Made by a program: the position numbers and the translations under genes
In this document: positions 1 through 10,047 of the stretch, piece by piece
Layout: the number at the start of each line of letters is the position of its first letter
Position numbering within the stretch: the stretch's first letter is position 1
Assembly (NCBI GenBank): GCA_037176705.1
Contig: CM073885.1
Span: 220,360,290-220,424,289, forward strand
Direction: 5' to 3'
DNA length: 64,000 nt
From: Molossus alvarezi
Lineage: Eukaryota > Chordata > Mammalia > Chiroptera > Molossidae
Notes under the pieces: generated by a model
Seen by the model: the letters and a program-made list of their open reading frames with translations, nothing else
Databases searched by the model: none
What the model was told of the DNA's origin: nothing

Positions 1-164
1 GATCAGAAGCCAGACGCTGGAACTGCTGAAAGCTAAAAGCAATCTCAGCATAAAAGCAAAGGAAGAAAAAATAGAGGGAGAGAAAAGAACACGTCTGGTG
101 TGCCTACTATCTCTTCAAAGCTTGAAGTGCAAAATGTCATTTAACTCTCACCAACACTTACATA

Positions 165-275
165 GGTATTTTATCAACAACGAAACTCAGACTCAGAAGA
201 TTAAATTGCTCAAAGTCACAAAATTATAAAGAGCAGAACCAAAATCCAAACCCAGATCTGTGCAGGTCAAAGCAC
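165..275 (-). repeat. MIR fossil
   Basis: Read in reverse complement this matches the MIR core: a decayed version of the 'gaggctcagagaggttaagtaact...gtcacacagct' stretch followed by a 'gaacccagatctg'-like end. It is an ancient tRNA-derived SINE, heavily diverged. Boundaries are approximate. Confidence 0.6.
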
Positions 276-600
276 ACCAAACTAGAAAGCAGGCATCACC
301 CCATCCCTTCACAAAAATAAAGTCCTTCACTGTGTTAGTGCAGCCTAAACAACAGACATGGCCAACAGAGGAGCGATCGAGGAAAGGTTCGGTCCGGACC
401 GGTACAGCGCGCTGCCAGTGGGAAGCTCGTTGAAAGGAGACACCAAACAGCAGCTGGGACGCTCCAGCCATCCCAAGAGCCAGCTCTACCACACTTGGCT
501 GCATCCGCAGACATGGCCAAATGAGTAGATATGGTGCCAGAAAACGAATTAATATGTGTTGCATGAAAGAATAAATGAATGAAGGGAAAGTACAGTAGGC
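276..600. other. No gene recognised
   Basis: No repeat family, conserved domain or splice-bounded exon recognised. The segment around 385-470 has several CpGs, unlike its surroundings. Two overlapping minus-strand open frames here give low-complexity peptides with no family resemblance and are not called as genes. Confidence 0.4.
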
Positions 601-602
601 CC

Positions 603-878
603 ATTTGTGTACAACTTTTAAAAGTGATGTATGCTTTCATTTGTCTTGGGTTGATACCTAGAAGTGGAATTGCTGGGTCATATGTTTAACATTTGGAGGA
701 ATTGCCAATCTGTTTTTCCAAATTCACTGCATCATTATAATTCCATCAGCTGTGAAAGAGGGTTCCAATTTCTCTACATCCTCAACACTTGTTATCTGTC
801 TCTTATTATAGTCATCCTGGTGGGATGAAGTGATATCTCATTGTGGTTTTGATCTGCATTTCTCCCTCCTCTCTTTTC
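603..878 (-). repeat. Old L1 fragment (ORF2 3' part)
   Basis: The plus strand reads like the reverse complement of the L1 ORF2 C-terminal coding region: 'tagaagtggaattgctgggtcat', then '...ggtgggatgaagtgatatctcattgtggttttgatctgcatttctcc' in pieces. No open frame remains. It is an old, 5'-truncated, immobile copy. Confidence 0.8.
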
Positions 879-1479
879 AGTTCATTTTTTCTAATACTCT
901 AACTCCAACAATGTTTGAATCCCATGAAGACCTGCCACTGATTGGTCCTGTGGCTTTCACTGCTTCTCACCCATTTCTTGTGCACCTTCCTTCGTTGCCC
1001 AACTCAATGTCCATGGACTATCATTAAGTCAGTTATTTGCATAAACCCTACGTTCTGTTGCTTTTCTCTTTCTCATACTCAGTTGGCAGAATCCCAGTCT
1101 TGGTCCCACTGAGCTCTCCACCTACTCCACACAGATGAAAGCGGATGGTCTCAGTTTAAATCTATGACCTTCAACCTCAAATCAGACCTTCATGCTGCCT
1201 GGCAATTCTAAATTCATTCACTTGGCAATCCCAAATCCATTCCTTTAAAAAATTTTTTTATTTTATTTCCCTGATCAATTTCATCCCTTTGTCACTCTCC
1301 TCAAACCTTCAGACCTTTATCACCATTCTCACATGGACTTTGCTTCCTATTTCACTAAGAACACAGATGCAATCAGAAGACAACTCCTCACACTCGTACC
1401 ACCATGAAGACCTCACTATCTACCTACACTTTATCATCCTTTCCATTACTAGGGATAAACCAACTGTAGCGATGGTTCT

Positions 1480-1568
1480 TTTTTTTTTTTTTTTTTATCC
1501 TCACCCAAGGATATTTTTTCATCTTTTGTACAGATAGCATGGGAGGGACAGAGAGGAAGGGAGAGAGG

Positions 1569-1624
<56 letters not shown>

Positions 1625-1781
1625 TCGATGTGAAGGGACACATCGAGTGGCTGCCACCTGCACGACCAACCAGGGCCGGGGACAAACTGCAACCGAAGTA
1701 CGTGCCCTTAGCGGGAACCGAACCTGGGTCTCTCCGGACCGCAGGCCGACGCTCTAACCGCTGAGCCAAACTGGCCAGGGC
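1480..1781 (-). mobile_element. Ves SINE, full length
   Basis: Complete minus-strand Ves: T-tract (A-tail), 'atcctcacccaagg' tail box, expanded GA tract, body, and tRNA-derived head ending 'ctgagccaaactggccagggc'. It is flanked by an 11-bp perfect target-site duplication, gcgatggttct, at 1469-1479 and 1782-1792. L1-driven retroposition is the accepted mechanism for this family. The head keeps recognisable A- and B-box regions. Confidence 0.95.
1570..1620. repeat. (GA)n microsatellite inside Ves
   Basis: A nearly uninterrupted GA run of about 25 units, grown from the CT-rich internal segment that every Ves copy carries. Other copies in the window have far shorter tracts, so this is a local expansion. 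Confidence 0.9.
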
Positions 1782-2376
1782 GCGATGGTTCTATTTGTGC
1801 ACAAAATCCCATCCTTTATCACCTACTCAAACACACTATTCCAGCAACTGTCTCCTCTCTGGAATTACTCCATTTTCTCATTCTATTAGGTTATCACTAA
1901 AAAAAATTATATTATTTCTCTCATGTTAAAAAAAACAAACTTCCAATCCTACATCTTCAGCTACATTCCCTTTTCTCTCTGTGGCCTGTATTCTATCTGA
2001 ACTCCAGGCTCATATATTCAACTGCTTGCTGTTGAATGTTTATTTGGCATCTCAAATTTTACAAGGCTAAAGTTAAATTCCTGGTGTTCCCCTGAACCAT
2101 CTCTTTTATGGCAAACAGAATCACTTCCAATCTTCCAATATCTCAAACGAAAAACCTTAAAGAAGTCTTCCTCGCATTCCACACTGAATCCATCAGCTAA
2201 GCCTAAATCGTCACCTTCAAAATATATTCATGATCTGACTACTCACCACCTACACTGCTACTGACTGACCTGCCACCATCTCCTGCCTGGACTTTCTACG
2301 GGACCCTAACTGGTGTTCCCACTTCTGTTCGTGCGCCCCTTCAACTCACTCCACATGCCTACCCCATAATGTATTT

Positions 2377-2476
2377 TCCTCCCTTCTTTCTTATTTTTTT
2401 TTCCAGCTTTATTGAGATATTCACATGTAACATATGTCAGTTTAAGTTGTACAACACGAGGATTTAATGTTCACCT
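2377..2476 (-). repeat. Short L1 3' fragment with TSD
   Basis: T-run followed by 'ccagctttattgagatattcacatgtaac', a common L1M 3'-end motif in reverse. Both sides carry cataatgtattt (2365-2376 and 2477-2488), a perfect 12-bp TSD, so this is a very short 5'-truncated insertion of about 100 bp into the older LINE sequence. Confidence 0.75.
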
Positions 2477-2592
2477 CATAATGTATTTCAGCACAGCAGC
2501 TCTTAAAAACTAAAACTAAGTCAAACGTATCACTCCTCAGCTTAGAACCATCACTGGCTCCCCAACCCACTCAGATAAAAGCTCAAGTCCCA

Positions 2593-2697
2593 GCCCTGGC
2601 TGGTTTGGCTCAGCGTTTGGAGCACTGGCCTGCGGACCAGAGAGTCCCGGGTTCAGTTCCCGCTAGGGGCACGTACCAAAAAAAAAAAAAAAAAAAA
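2593..2697 (+). mobile_element. Short Ves: tRNA part plus poly(A) only
   Basis: Only the roughly 85-nt tRNA-related head is present, from gccctggc through the B-box region and 'ggggcacgtacc', then about 20 A. The body, CT tract and tail box are absent. Flanking repeats aaaagctcaagtcc (2577-2590) and aaaagcttaagtcc (2694-2707) show it inserted as this short molecule and was not trimmed afterwards. Confidence 0.9.
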
Positions 2698-3084
2698 GCT
2701 TAAGTCCTCTTAATGGCCTTTATGCACCTATATAATCACATAATCGCCCCTTTGGGTCTCTTTGACCTTTTCTGTCACCCTCCCTTGAGGTTACTCTGCT
2801 TTAGCCACCCTGGCTTCCTTGAGACTCCCTGAACTCTCCAAGTACATGTCTGCCGCATGGTCTTTGCACTTGATGGGTTTTTGTTTGGAAAGCCTTTGCC
2901 CCAGGCAGACATATGGCTCTGCCTGCACGTCTCCTATATTATTCATAAGTTTAGCAAAGGTTGTTCCAAACAATAAAAATTGATGGGGCAGGATTGGAGG
3001 GAGGTTGGAATAAGAGAGAAAATAAAGAGGATATATAAACTCTGAAGCTCTCCTAAGGCCAGGGCCTACTTACTTTATTATTTG

Positions 3085-3200
3085 GTACAACCTATAGGAT
3101 GAGGATGGTTATATATCCATTTTACAAATGAGATAATCCAGGCATGGAGGGATTAAGTTATGATCTCTAATAAATCTCCAGTAAATAGTGGAGCTATGTG
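3085..3200 (-). repeat. MIR fossil
   Basis: Reverse MIR core: 'tccattttacaaatgaga', then a decayed '...ggattaagtta...' and 'cagtaaatagtggagct', matching the usual order of the family. A Ves inserted just downstream at 3224. Confidence 0.6.
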
Positions 3201-3223
3201 TACAGTAAAAAATCTAACCTCAA

Positions 3224-3479
3224 GCCTGGCCAGTTTTGCTCAGTGGTTAGAGCATTGGCCTGCAGACCAGAGTTGTGGGTTCTATTTCAGTCAAGGGCAC
3301 GTACCTTGGTTGCGGTTGGGTCCCCAGCCCTGGTCTGGGTCATGCGGGAGGCAACTAGTAAATGTGTCTCTCCCATGTCGATGTTTCTCTCTCTCTCTCT
3401 TTCTTTCTCTCTCCCCTCCCACCCCCTCTGTCTGAAAATAAATAGAAAAATATCCTGTAGTGAGGTTTAAAAAAAAAAG
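3224..3479 (+). mobile_element. Ves SINE
   Basis: Plus-strand Ves, diverged (head 'gcctggccagttttgctcag'), with CT tract, decayed tail box and A-tail. An 11-bp TSD, tctaacctcaa, lies at 3213-3223 and 3480-3490. More mutated than the young CpG-rich copies, so older. Confidence 0.93.
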
Positions 3480-3490
3480 TCTAACCTCAA

Positions 3491-4540
3491 AACCTATCCT
3501 TGGCCCATGGCACCACCAATTTCCAGCTTCCTATTTAGTTGAGAGAAAGCTGGGAATGGTGGCCTATTACAAAATTCAAATATTTACACATGTACAGAAA
3601 TCAATTCAGTGTATTTTTATAAGTTATTCACCTTGACTCTACCCTAAAAGGAAACTTCTGTGTGTTCAACTGAGGGTTAATGAGATTCCAGAGATTCCTG
3701 GCAATCTTTCAACTAATCATCTGGGATCATTTTTGCATGATAAAAATTCCATCAAGTGGCCCACTGCACACAGATGCTTGTCAGCAAATTGACTCCTTGC
3801 AGTTGCTACTAAGGAGACATAAACAGAAGGTCCTGACAGTGAAAGAAATGAAAGGAAAGCAGTTTGTTAATGGCTTTACTCAACAGTACCATTTCCCAAA
3901 ATTCCGTGCTGGGTGGCCCAAATACTTGGAAACCCATGCTCCATAGACCTTCTTTTAAGATGAGTTGTAACCCTGGGCCTTGAGCAAATGTCTGAGAAAG
4001 CTCGAGGTGTCTTGCCCCCCCCCCCCCATTTTTCTGCTGCTGAAACCCACCCCCACATCCATTATCTTACATTTATCAGTTCGGCATTTCTTCCCCTGCT
4101 CTGGTTTATTCTTCTCCCTTGACCTCTGACTTATGTATTTGCTTTTCCCTGTCTGGAATCCTTGCCCCATCTAACTTCAATCAGTCAAAAACTCTGTGCT
4201 GTAAGGAGGGAGATGGATGTCGGGGAGAAGCGATAACCAGGTGACTCATATGGAATTGTTTGCAACCTGCCTCCTGGCCAACCTCTCCCCACTTATTTTA
4301 TGGTGATGGGTTATTCATTAAATGACCCTGGACCATCAGTGAGTGGCTGGTTTCTACTGAAAGTCAGTTTTCTATAAATATTAAATCAGCTCAATATTCA
4401 ATAGCTAATTTAAAATGTCTTACCAAATCTGGTTTCTACTTCCTACAGTTGAAGTTTGAAAATGAAATGGTGGTCAGGATATTATGGTGAAGTCCCCTAA
4501 GTCCTATGAATTGCCATTAGTATAACTATAACTTCTAGTT
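3491..4540. other. Unassigned, no gene seen
   Basis: No repeat family or coding signature recognised. Contains a 13-bp C homopolymer at 4015-4027. The open frame at 3680-3946 has no recognisable domain. Confidence 0.4.
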
Positions 4541-4544
4541 TGTG

Positions 4545-4700
4545 CTAAGTAGTCTAAAGTTAATCAACTTAATCTCAGTAACAATCCTGAGAGGTCAATT
4601 CATATTATATATATTTTATAAATGAGGAATGTGAGGAAACTTGCCCCAAAGTTCAATACAAAATGTGGGGAAGGAATTGCCATTCAGACTCAGTTTAATT
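4545..4700 (-). repeat. MIR fossil
   Basis: Reverse MIR: 'taatctcagtaacaatcctgagaggt', then 'ttttataaatgaggaatgtgaggaaact', then a decayed '...agactcag' end. Very diverged. Confidence 0.6.
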
Positions 4701-4754
4701 ACAAAGTCCATAGGCCATACATCTCCCGGTGGCTGGCAGCATCCAGGGGAAATG

Positions 4755-4870
4755 TTCACTTACTGGTTTATAAATAAACCTGTGTACTGAGCACCTGCTG
4801 TGTGCTGGGCTCAGATGATACAAGAACATTCGGCTTTTACTCTCTTGCAATCTAGTTGGAAATACAAGGG
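4755..4870. repeat. Old MIR/L2-class fossil
   Basis: Contains 'actgagcacctgctgtgtgctgggctcagatgatacaag', a widespread old mammalian repeat signature. Family (MIR versus L2) is not resolved. Confidence 0.5.
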
Positions 4871-5630
4871 CTATAAAAAAGAAAGATAACTAGCCATTCA
4901 AGGTAGCATATCTAAGTATCAAACATCCATTAGAACCAGGAAATTCTGTCTGTGTTCAGACCATAGTAACCACTGCAGCCAGGCAGGACTAGGAGGCTCT
5001 TCCAGAAAGAAGGGGTATTGACCTGAACAGACCTAGAACGCTCTTAGGCCGGTTGTTATAAGGGTTCTTGAATTTTGTAAAACTTGAGCCAGAGAGTAAA
5101 TCTTTTCCATGGTCCCCAAGGAGGAAACTGAAACAAGGATAGTGGAGCATATGTCGTATTAAGGGCCGATCTCTTCTTTTAGGAAAAGTGCTAATGGGTC
5201 ATGAGCTGTGTGTGCATGGCACAGACTTTAAAACACTTGTCTTACTGTTTAGACCTTATTTATTTATCTAAAATTCACATTTAATTCAAGATCTAGTATT
5301 TTTATTTGCTAAATCTGATAATCCTACTCTCACCACCACATCCCATTCAGGACTGCCTACCTTGAATGTTTTTTATTGACTTTGAAAAGAACCTTTGGAA
5401 AGGGGAAGGAGCTAGTTTAACTCTGCAGGCTGGAGGTCTGTTCACTGCAGCCAGAGGTCTGTTCAGGTGAGTTCACGGGGAACCTGCAATGAATCACACT
5501 CATAAGAGACTATTACAGATATTTAAACCAATCAGACTTGTGGTGTTCTGACCACCGTACTTTTGCCCAGGGCCTGGAATGCCCTTCTTTCCATCCCTCT
5601 TCATTTGCTTGGTTAAACTTATTTATTTAT
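4871..5630. other. Unassigned, no gene seen
   Basis: No repeat or coding feature identified. A small imperfect duplication around 'ggaggtctgttcactgcagcc' / 'agaggtctgttcag' occurs at 5430-5466. Confidence 0.4.
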
Positions 5631-5634
5631 TTAT

Positions 5635-6020
5635 TTAGCTGATTATTTGTTGAGTCAGCCAGTATCTGTTGAGCACCTACTGTGTCAGGTAATGTATTAG
5701 GAGCTAAACACCTATATACCTCCTTTGCTGTTCAAGAAACAATCATCATGAGAATAGCTAATAGTTTTCAGGGCTTGTCATGAGCTAGACACTGTATTAA
5801 ATGCTTTATATCTTTTAAGTCATTTAATCTTCACATAACATTATGATGTAGTTAGTTATTATTCACATTTGACCAATGAGGACATTGAAACCCAACGAGG
5901 TTATGAGAACAAACACAAACAAACCCCCACTTGTTTCCCATCATACAGCTAATAAGTATTGGAGGTAGGATCTGAATGAAGCAGTTTTCAGAACCTATAC
6001 AGTGTCTTAACACTATATCA
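5635..6020 (-). repeat. L2-like end plus long MIR fossil
   Basis: 5635-5740 carries an L2/MIR-class 'gttgagcacctactgtgtcagg' signature. 5745-6020 is a nearly full-length reverse MIR: 'gagctagacactgtattaaatgctttatat', 'catttaatcttcacataacatt', 'aatgaggacattgaaaccc', 'catacagctaataagtattgga'. Confidence 0.7.
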
Positions 6021-6052
6021 GCAACCTCCTCTTTAAAACCCTCCCCTTCTTT

Positions 6053-6263
6053 GCCTGGCTGGTGTGGCTCAGTGGTTGAATATTGACCCATGAACCAAGA
6101 GGTCGCTGGTTCGATTCCCCGTCAGGGCACATGCCCAGGTTTGGGCAAAATCCCCATTGGGGGGCATGCAGGAGGTGACCAATCGATGTACTCTCTCATC
6201 GATGTAGCTATCTCTCTCTCCCTCTCCTTTCTCCTCTCTCTAATATCAATAAAGAAAAAAAAA
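6053..6263 (+). mobile_element. Ves SINE, second subfamily (B type)
   Basis: Head 'gcctggctggtgtggctcagtggttgaatattgaccc', B-box region 'ggtcgctggttcgattcc', then 'cagggcacatgcccagg', 'gggggcatgcaggagg', CT tract and 'atcaataaag' A-rich tail. This B type differs from the 'ccggtttggctcagcggttagagcgtcgg' (A type) copies. Imperfect flanking repeats around ttaaaaccctcccctt and ttaaaccatcccctcc. Confidence 0.93.
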
Positions 6264-6389
6264 ATTAAACCATCCCCTCCTGACTTCCCTTTCCCCAAGT
6301 GAGTCACTTCTTCCTCCAGGCTCATGTACCACAGTGAACTTAGTCAACCTCCTTAATCTTTTGCCTCATAGATTCTTTGCTTCCATTCC

Positions 6390-6512
6390 TGTCCCCTCAG
6401 TCGGACTGTAAGCTCCTCCAGGGCAGGGACACCACCTTATTTATTTTTGTATCCTCAGTGCCTAGCACAGTAGGTGGCATAAAATAAATGTTCCATACAT
6501 TTGCTTGATTAA
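6390..6512 (+). repeat. L2 3' end fossil
   Basis: Matches the L2 3' terminus in order: 'gactgtaagctcctccagggcagggac', 'ttttgtatcctcagtgcctagcacag', 'aaataaatgttccatacatttgc'. Old, non-functional. Confidence 0.8.
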
Positions 6513-6519
6513 TTTTTTG

Positions 6520-7170
6520 TCAATTGAGGGAAGTTAGAATGGTGCACGTGCAAGTCAGAGTTGATTCAGGAACACAGAAATCACTCTAAGTATTTAAAAC
6601 AGAGGACATGTCACACAGAGACTCAGTCATGTAGGTAGAGGAGACTCACGGGCCACAGCAAGAGCCACTTCCACCCTAGCACCCGGGGCCTGTCTGCTGC
6701 AGCCATGGCAGGCAGGGCCTAGTGCCATGGAGAAGACACACCCACTGTCACAGACACTCTCCAAGATCAGTAGATGAGAAATACCCTGGTTCTGCCTTCC
6801 TCCCACCCTGCAATCATCCATCTCTCGCTGGCCAACCCCACCAGGAGCCAGCTGACTAGGGAGACTGAGAAGGGTAGCCTGCAGGGGTTAGCCTCCGTGG
6901 TCCAGGACTGGCTTTAAGGCCATGAAGACCCAAGACAACAGAGAGAGCACCTGTCAGAGACTGTGCTTCTCTTGTGACCATTATGAGAAGCTACAGTCTA
7001 ATGATGCTGATCACCCCATGGTACCAGAAACAGTGACAAGTGCTTGGCCTTTGGTGTCCCATCAAGGTCTAGGTTCCATGAGGATACCACTCTTCTGCTA
7101 ACTTACTATTCTGCAATGAAGTCTAAATTCTATTGCATCAGACTGCATCTTTTTTTTTTTTTAAATATTC
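6520..7170. other. Unassigned, no gene seen
   Basis: GC-moderate stretch without recognised repeats or exons. The 64-residue minus frame at 6627-6821 has no recognisable domain. Confidence 0.4.
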
Positions 7171-7174
7171 CAAT

Positions 7175-7345
7175 TGAGAATGATGACAATAAACACTTAT
7201 TGAGCATCTGTTTTGCCTCAGATGTTGTGCTAGGTCCCAGGGACATAGAGCTCAGAAAGGGAGAGGCCCTGGAGGTCAAGGAATTCTCAGCCAATGGGAA
7301 ACAGACAATTAAACAAACAATTTATCTGCCTCATTGTAAGTGACC
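7175..7345. repeat. Old MIR/L2-class fossil
   Basis: Signature 'aataaacacttattgagcatctgttttgcctcagatg', then 'ggtcccagggacatagagctc' and 'aaacagacaattaaac', an order seen in old mammalian dispersed repeats. Exact family not resolved. Confidence 0.5.
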
Positions 7346-7589
7346 ACAGTAAGTACATATATTTGAACTTGGGAGTTCCAATGAGAGTCACACCCACCCC
7401 AATAGCCTGTAAATGCAGGAAATAAGGTTGTTTTGTGAGAGTTTAATCTGTAGAATCAGTGTACAGTAGATCACAGTGGAGACAAACACAGACAAATAAA
7501 GGAGATAGACTAACCTCTAAGGCTCCACCTAGCTCTGAAGTCCTAGGACTCTGTGCTCTACACGCACACCAGAAGCTGCCTTGCAGTGT

Positions 7590-7805
7590 ATCTGTTATAT
7601 TCCACGCACTGGGCCACATCTTTCCATGCAAAATCTCATTTATTGGACCTCTGGGTCTCTGAATTTCACTCTGTGGAAAATTTAACTTTATAAGTAATAA
7701 TTTTACAGGTGAAAAATGATGCAAGATTTTCTTTGTTCTATCCAGGGTCATAGAACTAAATAGTTGCTGAGCAGGCATAGAAACCTAGTCTCCAGATTCC
7801 CACCT
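7590..7805 (-). repeat. MIR fossil
   Basis: Reverse MIR with 'aatctcatttattgg', 'attttacaggtgaaaaatgatgc', 'ccagggtcatagaactaa' and a decayed terminal portion. Confidence 0.55.
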
Positions 7806-8015
7806 CTGCTCTAAGACACTACCCCAGACACAGCAGTGAGTTCTGAAGTTACAAAAATAAAACTTAGCTAAAACAAGGCTCCCTTAATTTCCACTTAGTT
7901 GACAGCTTCCAAGATTGTGTGAAAACTTCATTTTTTAAAAAAATTAAATGAATGTAATATTTCAATCAGCTGATTGAGCAAAGAAGAAAGCATGGTAATT
8001 TTATATTTATCACTT

Positions 8016-8249
8016 TTTTTTTTTTATCCTCACCTGAGGACATTTTTGCATCTATCTTCAGATAGAGTGGGAGGGAGGGAGAGAGAAACATCAGTGTGAA
8101 AGAGACACATCGACTGGTCGCCACCCACACGACCCAACCAGGGCTGGGGACAAACAGCAACCGAGGTACTTGGCCTTAGCGGGAACCGAACCCGGACCTC
8201 TCTGGTCTGTGGGCCAAAGCTCTAACCGCTGAGCCAAACTGGCTAGGGC
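8016..8249 (-). mobile_element. Ves SINE (A type)
   Basis: Minus-strand full-length copy: T-run, 'atcctcacctgaggacatttttgc', short CT(GA) segment, body and head ending 'gccaaactggctagggc'. TSD tatcactt at 8008-8015 and 8250-8257. Confidence 0.94.
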
Positions 8250-8257
8250 TATCACTT

Positions 8258-8615
8258 TGCTTTTCAAATGCAAAACCTTTGCAATTTGTGTTGCTTTGAA
8301 ACATTCTGCACCAGTTGTAAGCTCTTTCCTGGCTTTTCCACAGTAGTGTTCTCTAAGACGACGCCCAGAAACTCTTCGCCTCTGTCTTCTGCCCTCGGAC
8401 ATCTACCTCCTGAGCTACTGGAGCAGCCAGCCCCTTGGAGACAAATGGGAACAACCTAGAAACAGGCTTTGGAGCGATGAGAACAATGGTTTCTGACTCC
8501 AGGGACATCTGCCTTTGGGTTTTTCTGGGAAATCACTAAATCTCCCTTAAGTATTGTAAGTGTCCATTTCAATTTAACTATGATTTTGCTTTTATAGACA
8601 CTCTTGTCACCTCTC
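8258..8615. other. Unassigned, no gene seen
   Basis: No repeat, exon or regulatory element recognised between the Ves copy and the GATA array. Confidence 0.35.
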
Positions 8616-8618
8616 TTG

Positions 8619-8660
8619 ATAGATAGATAGATAGACAGATAGATAGATAGATAGATAGAG
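8619..8660. repeat. (GATA)n microsatellite
   Basis: About ten GATA units with a GACA interruption, followed by a short CA run near 8670-8680. Confidence 0.95.
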
Positions 8661-9139
8661 AGATATATACACACACACAGTAAGCACAGTATAGTGAAAT
8701 AAATTATTACAAGGCATCCATAAGTAAAATGAAAAAGATAGCTCATTAAGACCTGCTTTATGAGGAAAAATAAATCTTGGCCTAGACTCATCCTGTGTAA
8801 TGGAAATGAACTGCAGTAGGCTCTCAAACTTGAGGAAATAATTTTATTCCCTGTGGGACAGGAGACTGAAGTGTTTACAATTTTCAGCTACTTATTGTAA
8901 AAGAAGGAAACCTTCAAAGACCGAGCTGCCAGAGAAAACCGGGAGTGGTTCCAGTGGCCATCATCACTGGCCTCTCTGGAAAGGAATTATTTGTTTGATG
9001 GCCTTGCTCACGACTTTCAGGGTTTTCTTTGCAAAGGAGGCATTTTCCAAGTGCTGGTGAAATTGGGTGGCTGGCCAAGGACTGTGGACAGAGCATACTC
9101 CCACTGGGTTTTTGCTCACTCAGAGCTGTATCGAGCACT

Positions 9140-9445
9140 TTGAGGGATCTGCATTTAATCCCTAAAGCAGCTCCAAGAGGAAAACATAATCATAGCTGAT
9201 AGATGCAGAAGCTCAGATTATGGTGATCTTTCAAGTCTTTTTTTCCATCAAAGCACCTCCTTGAGGGCTGAGAGGACCAATCTCTTGGCACACGTGTGCA
9301 TACACCATTCACAGTCCACTGGAGAGAACGCTTAAGTACGAACAGGGTTAAATACCTTGCTGGGATTAAGAGAGTGGTTGGGCTGAGATTGTAATCCAAG
9401 ACTGCAATTTACAAAACCAGTGCTCTTAACCACTACTTTTTACAG
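9140..9445 (-). repeat. MIR fossil
   Basis: Reverse MIR pieces: 'gcatttaatccctaaagcagctcc', 'agatgcagaagctcagattatggtgatc', ending with the diagnostic 'aaaaccagtgctcttaaccactac' that corresponds to the MIR 5' end. The interior near 9240-9320 is unrelated or highly diverged. Confidence 0.6.
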
Positions 9446-9776
9446 CAGCGTACAAATTATTTGTGTGGTGTTGTGAAATTCTCACAAACTTCTCCACAGG
9501 ATGAATTCCATTTGTATTTAGTTGAAGGGTGAATATGCTGAGTCTCTCCGTGATGCTGGTGTTGAGACATAAGCCAAACCCTCACTTTATTGGGTTATAA
9601 CATTGGATTGTATTTTCAATGTTCAGGGCATTAGGCCACCATTTGACTAATGTTTTCATAGAAATCCTGTTATCTCATTGTCTTCATTGTAAAAAGATTC
9701 TACTCTAAGTACACTCTGAGTGGGAGGGTGTTGGAGGTCACAATGGAAAAACCAAGCAAACAGCACAACTATTACT
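9446..9776. other. Unassigned, no gene seen
   Basis: AT-rich single-copy-like sequence, nothing recognised. Confidence 0.35.
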
Positions 9777-9778
9777 AT

Positions 9779-10047
9779 ACAGTTGACCCTTGAAAACACG
9801 GGGGTTAGGGTCACCAACATCCACACAGTCAAAAACCCACATACAACTTTTGAATTCCCCCAAAACTTAACCACAGTCTTCTCTCAGTATCCACAGGAGA
9901 TTGGTTTCAGGACCCCTGGGGATACCCAAATCCACAGATGCTCAAGTCTCTTACAGAAAATGGCAAAGAATAACGTACACAGTCAGCCCCCTGCATCTGT
10001 GGACTCCTACCATGAATTGAAAATAGTACTAGAAAATTGGAAGTCAC
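9779..10047. mobile_element. Tigger-class DNA transposon remnants
   Basis: Begins with 'cagttgacccttgaaaacacgggggttagg', the terminal repeat of a TcMar-Tigger non-autonomous family. About 100 bp later comes 'ctctcagtatccacaggagattggtttcaggac...aatccacagatgctcaagtc' and then 'gtcagccccctgcatctgtgga', both MER2/Tigger-type terminal sequences. No transposase frame remains. The adjacency of two terminus types suggests two elements or an internally deleted one. Confidence 0.75.

Larger units (their letters stand above)
1160..2976. repeat. Old LINE-type 3' sequence, split by later insertions
   Basis: This long pyrimidine-rich stretch resembles a very common mammalian old LINE-type 3' sequence: the 'cctgcctggact...taactggt', 'cactcctcagcttagaacc...tggctccccaac' and 'ggtctttgcacttg...ggaaagcctttgcccc' motifs occur in the expected order. 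It is interrupted by a Ves at 1480-1781, a short L1 piece at 2377-2476 and a short Ves at 2593-2697. I do not assign the exact subfamily (L1M/L2 age class). Left boundary is uncertain. Confidence 0.55.

Noticed and set aside
1424..1769. Overlapping open frames with SLSLSLS or RERERE stretches, repeated at about 20 other sites
   Set aside because: All are readings of the Ves head and CT/GA tract ('MAQRLERRPAVRRDPGSVPAKG' type peptides in shortened or mutated form). Recurrence at every Ves shows a repeat, not a gene family.
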